This document shows, one piece after another, positions 24,443-35,589 of a stretch of 64,000 nt of DNA. The translations under genes and the position numbers were made by a program. The notes beneath the pieces are model-generated. The model was not told where the DNA came from and did not search any database. It saw nothing but the letters and a program-made list of their open reading frames with translations. Each line of letters opens with the position of its first letter. Position 1 is the stretch's first letter. The DNA lies in assembly GCA_000708835.1 (NCBI GenBank), contig DF237042.1, positions 146,771 to 210,770 of the forward strand. Reading direction: 5' to 3'. Source of the DNA: Klebsormidium nitens (Eukaryota > Streptophyta > Klebsormidiophyceae > Klebsormidiales > Klebsormidiaceae).

Positions 24443-26406
24443 GATTCCTGCTGCGCTTTGCAAAATGGTGCGCCTGAGAAAGTTGTGCAAGCTGGAATCG
24501 GGATTGTGGAGCTTTTCAGGGGCCTTTTTGCGAACTTTATCACACAACAGACATTTGGCGTGTACTGGCTGGGAAAACTGGATTCTGAGATTGTAGGGTC
24601 AGAAGATATTCGATGAGCCATCACTTCTGAGGTGGATAGCGCTGAAGAACGAAAGGCCAGGATGAGTCCGATAAGAGGGCATGCATCCTCACCGTTCAAT
24701 ACGCTCTTGTCAGAGTTCGAAAGATACGCGAGGTTTAGAGGGTTACGTTTTATCGTGCGGCCGCCTGAAAGTGAAGAGCGGCCGTGGTCGCGTTACGGTC
24801 GCGCGTTGGCAACACCGGCACCCGATCGACGTCGTTCCGGGCCGGCCGCGGTCCGGTCGAAAGCTAACCTACGTTCCGCCGAGATTCCGAGCATCGGGTT
24901 CACATTCTGCTTGCACAAGCCCCAGATCTAGCCAGAGGCAGAGCCCGGGCCCAGGCAACGAACGAGTATGGGCGTCTGAAACTTTGTAAAAGGCCGGGGC
25001 CGCACCTTCGGGCATGGGAGTTGCTGTCAGCATTGGGGATCGCAATGTTGCCAGCTTTATTTGCAGTACTTACCAAGTTACGAACAGGATCTGTGGCAAG
25101 CTCAGACTTTCTGAAACCCAAGTCTTTCTGCACTAGCGGAAGAGGGCATCACACAGCTGAAGATTGATTGATTGTTTTCATCTGTCAAGTTTCTTGAGGA
25201 CTTCAGCGGAATAGTCTCAATGGCATCGGCGGGATTGGTGAAGGGAAGGCTTCCTTGTACAAGAGACACTGTGTGCAGCCTGAGGGCACATATCCCCAAG
25301 AGGGGGAATGCAAGTGCGATCCTTTGCAGTGGTCGGAGGCAGACCCCCAGTCCCTGCCAGATCATAAAACAGGTGCATTGCTCAAAGTCAATGGCTCTGG
25401 TTCAAGCTCTATTTCTTTGTTTTCGTACTCATACAGTTGCTGCTTATCATTCTGGTAAAGTTGGAGCCCTTGTTTGTCTGTTTTATTGGATCCAATTTCA
25501 TGTTACTGGTTGCTCCAATTGCTGTACTGGAAGAGTGATGGCTGAAATTCGCTAGTATCTTTTGCATCTTAATGAAAGTCCCTTTGGTAAACAACATTTT
25601 CTCAGGGAACTGCACAGCAGACTAGTCCGTGCACTTTCAGAATGTGTTTAGGATGGGTTGAAGATGGTGAGTGACTAGGCTTCCATGTTACCGCATAGAG
25701 CTTCTGCGTACGCGAAGAGTCGTCCTAAGTACAGCACACTGATCGAACACAGAAGAATTGTTCATGATGGACAAAGTGGTCAACGTGACTGCCCCCAGAG
25801 GAACCACTTGGAAACACTTGTCATAGGCTGGCCAATAGTACCATCTTGCACAAACTGACTAGTATCACTTATATATGCAATCAGGGCCCCACTTCTAAGG
25901 CAATGCTACAATCAGCGCAGGCAGCAGCACTACAGTGATCCGTGCACGTCTTACCCAACGTCCAGATCCTTGGTTCAAAGCCTACAGGATTTACTGTCAT
26001 CTCGGTCAAACCAAAGTACAATTAGTACAGCTTGGACTGAGCAGATTTCCCTGTGCAACGTCCATGGGGCAATCCTTTCTAAGCATGCTTTATAACAGCA
26101 TTTGGAAGAATAAAGTTGATTTTTCCAGGTTTGTCAGGCCATGAACGCACTTGCACTGATCAACCTGTTATGAAAAGTCCTCTGAATTTGAGTCACTTCG
26201 GCACAGCTTTCGTTGTTGGCTTAAGCCAGCTGCTCTTACCCCCAACATAGATAGTCGCGCGTCATCTCGTGTCTATCTTTGTCAGCAAGAGCGTCCTCGT
26301 CATCATTACTGTCTCCTTGTTTTCATGAATAGCCTCACTTCTTCCCAGGCAGAATTTCTTTTGTTTCAAAGGCGACATTGACCCATTCCTTAACTAACAA
26401 TTGCAG
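24443..26406. promoter_or_regulatory. Divergent upstream region of RbcS and the MscS-like gene
   Basis: The RbcS start (24442, - strand) and the first recognisable exon of the channel gene (26407, + strand) are nearly 2 kb apart. The region must hold the RbcS promoter and the 5' end of the channel gene. No TATA box is certain. A stretch at about 24760-24870 is GC-rich and could be part of a 5' exon or CpG-rich promoter. No other coding exon is supported. Confidence 0.45.
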
Positions 26407-29400
26407 GTCTTGCCATCATCCTTCCTGCACGCCCGCTCGCAACCATTCCTCCCACCGCGGCCAAACCTGCCCTGCCTACAACAGGCCCCCTCCCAGCAAC
26501 GCCTGCTGAATCACACCCCCCGGACACGTCAGATCAGAGCTCATGCGCCTGCGGGTGCAGCCGCAAGACCGGTCGCCCCAATTGACGCGGCAAAAGGAAC
26601 GATTGAGGGTTTCAATGCGTGGCTTCAAAAGTCGCACTCGACTGAACTCACAAGATGGCTAGAGGTGAGGCAGCGAATCTTGGCCGCTTGGCCGCAAGTT
26701 TTGTGAGAGCTATGCCGGACCAAGCCCCCTACAGTTCTTGCTTGGGGGACAGATTCAAGTAGGCTTCCCTTTCCAGGCTAATAGTTGTCTTTTTTAAACC
26801 TTGAGGCTCGTTGGAGCAGTCCAAAGAAGACAACATGAGCCCTTACCTGGCTCTGCGCATAATTGGCAGACTGTCGAACACTTTCTTGCACAAACAGCTT
26901 CGCCCCGCCTCCGGTTCCCCCGTGTGTCCTGGTCCTAGGCTTCTTAGTCCATACTCTCTCAACACTGGCTATGCATCACCCTTCGATTGCTGCTTCAATT
27001 GTGTCTCGGTTCCTTTCTCATCTCTGTCCCATCAAACCTTCATGGACTACCTTTTACCCCATTCACCCCGCACTTCCTATCTATGTCTCTGACTCAGACC
27101 GTTCGTCAAACAGAGGGCGGCTTTCCTTGTCGTAAGTATGAATCAAAAGGTACACCAGTCATACGCATTTTCAGTATGAAAGTACCCCGAACTTGTACAT
27201 GGCCCCCTCTTCCTTCCCCTGCTTCCTTCCTGCCCTGGGAACACTAGTAACATCTGTCTGACATCATCGTGACCCTGCGATGCTCGCCTTTGGTTTGATA
27301 TCGTGTAAGATCTGGCCCTTGCTGATGCGATTAAGCAAGGCCCTCTCACAGGACCCTGATCGAACGCGGACCTCGAAAATCATGTACTTGCGTCAAACTT
27401 CAGGACCAATCCCTGGACTTTTGAAGCACTGCGCTGATGTCATCGTGTCCTCGGCAGGAACATCTGGACGTCCACCCTCCATCTCTCAACGTGACCCCGT
27501 TTTCAAGCACGGGCTTGTATCATAAGACCTAGACCTTTGACTTCCTATCTTGATGTCATCCGTCCCCCGCAGCCGCGCAACATTGTGCTTCCAATGTCTC
27601 CACATTGTTGGAAGCCCCTGCCACTGCATTTCGCCAGTGACAAGCTACTCTTTACAGGAAGAGTGCTTGCAATACACGTCGTTGTCTCCCATCCTAAACT
27701 TTCTCGTCGTTTAGGAACCTGTGTTTCCGTACTGACGTCATTCCGACCGCGGGGCGCTCGGTGTCGAGCTGCCTGGCCTTTTCGCTTGGCTTTCCCAGCC
27801 TCTGCACAAGAAGTCCAATCACTCAGAACTTTCAATCGGAAAATGCAAAAATCCGCGTGCTGACGTCAGCCGTCCCCCGCAGGCGCGCGGCATCGTCCTG
27901 CCCGACTTCTTCGCGTGGCTCCCTCAGCCGCTGCACAACAGACTACATCACATCGAGGACGAGCTCGGCATCTTCACGCAGGAGATAATCCTCGCGCTCC
28001 TAGTTCTCCTCTTCATCCGGGAGCTCAAAAACGTGCTGTACTTTTTCCACGACAAGTGGTACAACGTGCTGCACAAGAAGCAGACGGACGTGTACATGAC
28101 GCACAAGAGGAAAACGTTCGAGCACACCGTGTTCGGCGCGCTCGAGGGCCCTCTCAGCGCCGCGACGTTCCTGCTCTGGGCGTCCCACGTGTGAGCGCCA
28201 CGTGGCCTTAACTCGCCATTTCTACTGGGTACCAGCATTCCGGGAGGCCGACTCAAATCCCTTCACCTGGATCCTTGGCGTGTCTACATTTCTGCGAGTC
28301 GACTGCCTTTCGCCTCAGGCTGATAGTGAACCTTCAGCCGCTCACCACTTGACCTCGAAAATCTCCAGGCAAGCATCTGGATCAAAGAATGGTCTCCACG
28401 TCCTTATACGAAGGAATATTCAATTGTCGTGAAGTTTCCAATTTCGGCTCAATCACAGTCCTGGAATCCGCGAAGAGGGCGGGGTTTTTGCCCTGCTTAG
28501 TGTCTTCGACAAGTACTGAGGTTTTAGCCCAGGTTTGAAGGCTCGGGGCTTGAAGAATCCGCGGTCACCATATTCATTTGGTTTAGACTTTGAGGGCTTC
28601 GAAAGATAGCGGTCTTGTGTCCGACTAGGGTACTGACTTTTATCGTTCTCGACCAACAGGCGGTCATATTTACTCGAACCCAACCTGTTCTTAAGCTCTG
28701 CAAAAACGCTTGTTGTTCCCCATATACCGACTTTTGGCCACGGTGTCGAAAGCAATCTCCTTGGATCATGAAAGGAACCGCTGACCAAGGCGCGCGACCC
28801 CAGCAGTGGTCTTGGCTGGGTTAAACTTTTCCTTCCAAATTCCCTTGCTCTTCAATCTTCCTCTCAGAGATTGACCGAAGTGTTTCTTTCTTGGCTCGTT
28901 GATTCTGAGCTGACAAAGTATTTGTTTCTCCGTCTGCAGATACACCGTCATTGCCCCTCTTCTCCACATCAAGTTCTCGACCAAGGCGATCGCAGTCTAC
29001 CGTGAGGTCAGCATCATCGGGGTGCTGACGTGGTTCGCCCTCAACTGGAAGAACAACATCATCGGCGAACTCAAAGCGCGCTCCTCCGAACAGGTGGGAC
29101 CGCTGGTTGAAGATCGCGGAATGGACAAGACCGTTGGGGACTTTTTTCATGATTGTGGTACTTTCAGCAGCAGGATAGGCTAGGTTTTCTCCCGCTTTGT
29201 GAGTTTCATAATGTCCGGACGTGTCTTCTTGCCAATCTTTGGATTCGAAGTCGACGTCTTGAGTTCGTTCATTGTGCGTAGTTTTGGATTTTCTTGTTTC
29301 GACGGTGACGGCTGCACTGCACACACCCAGTTGCCATCACGCACAGGTAAAAGGAGTCGCGAACAAGCATCCAACGTACCAGTTTGCAGCAGTCGAGGTC

Positions 29401-32400
29401 TTCGCTCTATCCTAAGGCTCCGAAAGGTGACTTGTGCCATTGCCGGTGCTTGAACCGCTTTAGTTCCTCTTCCCTGGGGAGCGTCCGTTTGACGGAAAAT
29501 ACAAAACAGAAAGACTTCTGCGTGTCTTGTCGCTCTTTCTGTGCTGAGAGGCTTTCCAAATAGGACACGATCCCCAAAGAGTTTCGCCTTCTATTTTTCA
29601 TTCTTCCAGATTTCGGCAAGAAGAAAACCCCCAGCTTTAAGCATGTGTTCATGATGAGTTGAGACTTTGTGTCAATCGAGAAGTATTTGGGTTTCCAGCA
29701 TTTTTGTCTGTGGTCCAAGTACACCCAGACCTGCTCTTATATCAAACTGTGTGCTTCGCCTCCAAGATCCCGCCGGGATTTCCCCCCTGGCTCGGAGGAC
29801 CGCGAACGAGTTCCCGCACTTTCGGCCGACACGAATTTGATTCTCTCCACGAAGTTAAAACCTCAAATCTCTTCTTGCAGAGCACAAAAGCGTTGCTCGG
29901 CGAGGACCGCAGCCAAGTTCTCACTCTTTTGGTCGCCGCAAAATTGATTCTTTCCAAGATGTGAAAGCCTTTAGACCCTTCTTGCAGAGCACGAAGGCCC
30001 AGCTCGGCGCGCTGGACAAGCTGGCCACGATCTTGATCGTTAGTTTCGGGATCATGGTAACCGGCGAAATTGCGGGATATGCTTTCAAGTCAATCCTGGC
30101 CCTCGGGGGAGTGTCGGGTGAGTCTACGTGTTCTGCTCTTTTTCTCAACCGTCGGTTAGAAATGCGAGAAGACAGCTGAGCAGTTTTGTCAAAATGTACA
30201 GCTGTGCATCACCCGTGGAAAATGTGTAGGGTCGTTCGCACCGTTCCGCTCTTCCGCTTCGGCTCGGCTTTGGCTTTTCGCTTCGGGACGCTGACAGCTC
30301 ATGGTCACTCCAGCGTGCCGGAATGAGGGCCAATAAGTGTCAATGGCACTTCGCATCGGTTGCAGAGCTTGACTTACCGTGAAAGTTGCTGTCGAGCGCG
30401 CACGTATTTGCCAAAGCAGTTTCAAATCATAGGCTCCGCAGCCGCCGTGCTTAAGCATGCTAGTGAAAGAACAAAAGATCGCATGGCGTCAGCATGACGT
30501 GGGTCCTCTCGGTGCAGGTATCGCAATCAGTCTGGCCGCGCGCGACGTGGTAAGTAACATGTTCGGGGGTACGATGCTGTACCTCACGCGGCCGTTTGCG
30601 CAAGGCGACACCATCAAGGTACGTGCGCATTCACACCATCACAGTACGTGCACATTCACACCCCAGCTCTCCAGCTGGAACGTCAGTCCACTTGGCATTC
30701 GTCCGAGTTCCTCACTTCGCCTCGCTTTTCCCCGATTTGAGGTGGTCGTTTTCCTGCTGTTTCACGGATTTTGAGATTGACAATGTGCTCGAGTTCCGAG
30801 CTGTAGAGACTAGGCGTTGGGTAAGAAGAACCAGCTCTGCAGAAGTAGGAGAAGATCCTCGTCCGACAAGAGATCTTCTTTCAAGGAAGGATTGGGACGC
30901 TGATGTTCGCTTCGGTGGCTGCATAGTGCTTCAGTGTCGTTGGGACGTTGCATTGCGGTTGCAATTCTGTGTTTCTTTTCACTGCCAGAGCCTTGTTTCT
31001 GCACCCAATGACGTGGCACCGAGTCTTTCAAGCGTCTCCTGACGTCAGCTGACGCGTGCTGACGTCACCCTGGCAGGCGGGCAACGTAAACGGCCAGGTG
31101 GTGGATATTGGCTTCTACTCGACCAAGGTCATGACCCCAGACAAGCAGCCCACGTACGTGCCCAACGCCTACTTCACAAATCAGGTGAGCAGAGTATGCC
31201 AAGCAGATCTCAGAATTGCGCAATGGCCAGACTCGTGTTGCACTCTTTCGATGTCGTCTAACAACATCCAACGATAGGTACCGTACTCATCAGCAAATAA
31301 ATAATCATTTGGCCTGCCGAATGTGTCAGAAATATATTGCAGGCGGTAATGGATCGATAACGGTATGTTTTAGCAGGTAACATTGGGTCTGGCGAACTCC
31401 TAAAACGTTTTTGAATGATTTTTTAGTCGTCGAATCTGACGAAATTAGTCGCTGGTACGGTATGCAAGGTTGAGCTAGGAGCAGCCCAGTTGCTCAGAAC
31501 AGGGTACCGCAACCGCACAGGGCACAACCTTGGATAGCACCGAGTTTGGTGTGTCCATCTTACAACGTCGAAAGGTATCCGGTGGCAGCAAGGCTTCGTG
31601 ATGCCTCTCTGCCGTTCCAAACTTCTGCGCTCCGCCTAGTGAAGCTTTTTCTGTTAGAATTTAGGTTTGTGCTTTACATCTGGTGTTTGGGGCTAGACGC
31701 CGCAGTCGGATCTGCCCCGCCTTTTTGCAATTGGTATCCGCAAACCTGGCGCTGAGACGGAGGAGCGAACTCTGTTTCTTTCTTTTGTGGAACTGCAATG
31801 TTGTCTTATAGCACATTCACAATCGCACGTTCACATTCCTTCGCTGGATGTATAGGTTTCTCTTGCCATCGCCTTCCCCCAGGCCACGCTAGCTTCATCG
31901 AGGCACTCAAAGGGCTCCGACTACCCGGTTCTTCTTCGTGATTCAATGCCAACTCTTTCTTTCTGGCTGATAAGCGAGCGCCCGACCGACAACTTGGGGA
32001 GTTCCGTGTCGAACGCCGCTCTCAACAAACTATACCAGGACACTTAAAACCGGCATAGAGACTCCAAACTTTTCGCGGTTTCTCTCCGACAGGTAATCAC
32101 AAATTACTCCCGGGCCACAAACCGGGTGCTCAACGCTGTGTTCACACTGCGGCACCAGGACCTGGTTAAGGTTGACCACATCGTTGACCAGATTCGGGAC
32201 CTGCTGAGCTCCCACCAGTCGATCGACCTCCAGTCGTCGGTTAACGTCAACCTGGTTAACGTAACCCCGTACAACCTGGAGATCCAAATCAACGCTGTGA
32301 CCAGGCCGAACATTGTGAGTGGCCTCTGTCACCCTTTTTGCTGTTAGTAGATTGTTCGAATACGAGGGCAGAAATTTGACCATATCCGCGCTCTCTTGCA

Positions 32401-32901
32401 GGGGGTTCGAGGGATTGCCCGAACCTCTTGTTAGCGTTCTGATAGCCTCAGTTGCATGGGCAATCACGTCCAGTATCTCAGGTCGCGTCAGTAGCGCCAA
32501 GACTGAGATCGGCTGTGTTGGACTGAGCTTGATCATTCTCCCTAGATGCTCGACGTCAGAAGGGTTGTTTCTAAATCTCAAAGAACGTCATGGTCAGAAT
32601 CGAAGGTCAGAAAGAATTCTTGTCCCGAAGTATCTTTTCCTTGAACTGCAAACCCGGTGTCTGTTTCGCAAAGCATAAAATGATATAGCGTTACCCCGCA
32701 ACGGACTGCCTGCCTCGTCCTGTTTGCCTTCTGCTCGTGCGTAACGCTCATTTTCGACCTTCTGAGCAGGGCGGCGGCGAATTCAACAGAGCCAAGCACG
32801 ACATATTCATCCGGATTGCCCAAATCATCGACCAGGCGGGAGCGAGGCTTAGCCCATACCCGGATCAACCTTACCCGCCGATCCCTATCCCCGCAAAATA
32901 G
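26407..32901 (+). CDS. MscS-like mechanosensitive channel (MSL type), probably plastid
   Basis: Exons: 26407-26664, 27883-28190, 28940-29093, 29988-30117, 30518-30618, 31077-31184, 32093-32314, 32770-32901 (stop TAG). Phases agree and give 470 residues without the start. The N-terminal part is rich in Pro, Arg, Gln and Ala with no acidic residues at first, as in a plastid transit peptide. Hydrophobic segments follow (EIILALLVLLFI, VLTWFALNW, LATILIVSFGIMVTG). The signature pore and beta-domain start is AGIAIG-like: SGIAISLAARDVVSNMFGG, then LTRPFAQGDTIK, VVDIGFYSTKV and TYVPNAYFTN. MscS channels release osmolytes when membrane tension rises; plant MSL2/3 control plastid volume. No Met lies in the exon at 26407, so translation starts in an upstream exon. 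An ATG directly before a donor at 25664-25669 (ATG|GTGAGT) would fit the phase but is speculative. Introns 1 and 3 hold tandem copies of their own 3' splice junctions. Confidence 0.85.
27433..27890 (+). repeat. Tandem decayed copies of the 27883 exon's splice junction
   Basis: The real junction (TGACGTCAGCC...CCCCCGCAG then GCGCGCGGCATCGTCC, 27860-27900) has partial copies upstream. At 27552-27630 the copy reads TCCGTCCCCCGCAG, CGCGCAACATTGTGCTTCC, later CCCCTGCCACTGCA. At 27733-27812 it reads TGACGTCATTCCGACCGCGG, GCTGCCTGGCCTTTTCGCTT, later CAGCCTCTGCACAAG. A weaker copy starts near 27436 (GATGTCATCGTGTCCTCGGCAG), and one may start near 27259. Translated, copies resemble the real exon (for example ELPGLFAWLSQPLH against VLPDFFAWLPQPLH). 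Confidence 0.7.
29770..30010 (+). repeat. Tandem copies of the 29988 exon's splice junction
   Basis: The functional acceptor CTTCTTGCAG with exon start AGCACGAAGGCCCAGCTCGG is preceded by a copy at about 29871-29910 (CTTCTTGCAGAGCACAAAAG then CGTTGCTCGG). A more decayed copy starts near 29770. Flanking parts also match: GATTCTCTCCACGAAG at about 29842 and GATTCTTTCCAAGATG at about 29947. Unit length is about 105-115 bp. Confidence 0.75.
30619..30662 (+). repeat. Tandem duplication of a 5' splice site, 25 bp
   Basis: The donor GTACGTGCGCATTCACACC at 30619 is repeated at 30644 as GTACGTGCACATTCACACC. The functional exon ends at 30618, so the first copy is the used donor. Confidence 0.8.
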
Positions 32902-35589
32902 AAAGCTGTGCTGACCCATAAGCTTGTGTTGTTGATATAACAGATGGGCTGCTATCAGTCTTAATCGTGCTTGCTTAGAGTACATACTATTTGATGGCTT
33001 GGAAAGGGCTGACTGGCAAGAAGCTGCCACTCTGACGCTTTGCTTTTGGTGTACATAGGGTGTCAGTCCTGATGAAACGGGCACTAGGCCGGACAATGGC
33101 AGCGCAAACCTTGATGTCGGTAACTCTCAGGTCTAATTGGCCGAAATGTCCAGACGTGGATACTTGTGGGTATATTCGAGGTGGATCCGCCCCCTTTTGG
33201 GTGATCTCTAGGTTATCTTTCCGTCATCAACCCATGTCCGTGTGCAAACATGGGCCGGCGTGCAGCGTACGTCATATGCTGTCACGCCTCCGACTATGAT
33301 ACATTGGTAATTCGCGTTTTGTCAATTCGGAACTGAAAAGGCCAAAGAGTTGAGCTTCGGATGTCAACGCGTAAATCCAAATCTTTCGTCATCTTAGTGA
33401 GATGATCATGCAACTCAGAATCCAGATTCCGCGACAAGACTCAGATGTCTTAAAGCTATAGCGGGTCACTAGTGCGCGGATTGGATGGTTGCTGGGTTTG
33501 CCTAATTCCCACCGTTTGATACACGGGTCCGGCCAACTCTTATCGATGAAAACAGAGGTGTTGCCTGAACTGCAGGCGGCCGCACCGCATGCGACGCTGG
33601 AAATTGACCAAAACGGCACTCGAGTCCTTTCAGTTAACCCTTCATAACCGTCCAATCAGTACACAAATGCGCATAACTCATCATACATGCACAGTCACTG
33701 CACATGCGTATGATAGCATGCTAGCTCATGCAGCCGTGGGAACGCTTGTACGTGCCGCCATGTGCGATATCTACTATCTAGCACTGCACATGTGGAGTCG
33801 CTCTCGATCGTCAACAATTTTATTTATACTGAGTATTTCCGGGCATGTTTAAGATCGATCGGTCTGATTTAAATGATTCGCTTGCAGCATGTCATGGTCG
33901 ATCGATCCAAACGCGTCGGATCATCCCTCTATAATCTGAGAGCTACATATAACCGTGTTCAATGATGGCCTGATGACTTCATTGTAAGTGTCGCGGCTGT
34001 CATGTAAAGTCAAGCTTTTAACATGCGCGGCGCCGCCAGCTGCTAGGGCCTGACCTAAGGCGCGGCACGGGGCCTACCGGAAGTCAGCTCGCCCTAGATC
34101 AATTGGCCACAAGCCCGCGCTCCAACCTTCTAATTGCACTAACGACCAGGTCTTCGAATAGCAGCACAACATCTCCCACAAATCAGCTGGTAGTTTGTTG
34201 AATGGACAAACCCGAGATTCCGCATGCAAGGTTCAGACTCGCGCAAGACTCAACGCCGCATGAGTCGAACGTATGCCAATTCCTTCGGCCTGCGTTTATG
34301 CAGGCTGATTCATTTTGATAACTATAGTCAATCAAGAATCCGGTCTCTCCTTTAACTGACCCAAATCCTTTCACAAACTTGAAAGTACCCTTACATTGTG
34401 GGCATTGTCACTATATTGTCTGGTCACAAACCCGACTGCCTAAGTTGACGTCCTAGAGGTAAATTATACTTTCGACCACTTTGGTCTGACCACACGTCCT
34501 TTACCCGCAAGCCCTCCTCATCATGGACTCTCCATATTGTCAGTCTTAGGCCTTCGTAAGTGGAATCGTCGTTAAGTCGAGCTTCCCAGGCCATTTACTT
34601 TATTTTCATCTAGTCCGAAAGGGAAGGTTCTGGGCAAAAGCTGAATATCTAACAACTAAACAAGTACCGAGGCTGAAACAATCATTGCCTACTAATCGTT
34701 TGTACTTTCAAATTGATGTCCCAGCCTCATCGTTCGGCTGTGTCGCACACTTTGACTTCTCCCAAGAGTTTATATTGAGACTAGTACGAACCGGCCTCTT
34801 AAGATGTCCTTCGTTTCTCGTCTTGCCAGTTCTACACCATCTAACAAACTTGACGCAACAACAAACCAATGCAAGTTCGAGAGCCCTAGTAATCTAAAGC
34901 CACCGAGGCCCTTGACCCACCTCCGAGTTGACAAGCAATCAACTAGACAAACAATAGAGTTCGTGACTGCACAATACGAAAAAGACGACTATCTTGTGCT
35001 GGTTTTGAAACCTGCACTCCGAAAGCGACGAGAGTCTACATGCAGAAACCCGGCAACTCGTAACCCGCATCTACCCGCAAGGCACAAGCACCGAGCTGGT
35101 GGTTGATCGTTAACCCGGGTGATATTTCCAAACAAGTTCTGCTAATCCCATGAGAATCACTAGAAGTCCGTGGTCCCCGGCCACAAGTCCTGCTCCCGCT
35201 GAACCCGCTAGAAGTGCACCGGGAGCGCCGTCGCCTTGCCTCGGAACCAAGCCACGGCCTTCAGCGTCAACGAGACGAGCCTGCAGCGGAAAGGCGTCGT
35301 CAAACCCGCTCTCAACCAAGAACGCTTTTCCTCGTATCAACTTCTCTTGGGAAAGAAGATTGTAACTCCTTGCACTGACTGCGGGCCTTATAGTGTAGGA
35401 CCATATTCCTTCAAGGTATTGACTTGTCAGCAGACACTAACGAAGTCGCTTACGAGACAGCATCCCCAACAAAAAGCGCGCGCTTGCGCGCGCTCACGAA
35501 GTCTTTCCCTAGTTCTTTGCACGATTTCACTTCTGAGTTCTGCTTTAAAGTTTTCTGGGGTTTGAGGGTTTGCGGTTTTGCGCGCGCGC
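32902..35589. other. Intergenic: MscS-like to Ig/TRP-like gene, no supported gene
   Basis: A gap between two convergent genes. Open frames are short and show no family similarity or splice structure. The stretch 33590-33960 is dense in CATG, TGCATG and GATC. The rest shows nothing I can name. Confidence 0.45.
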
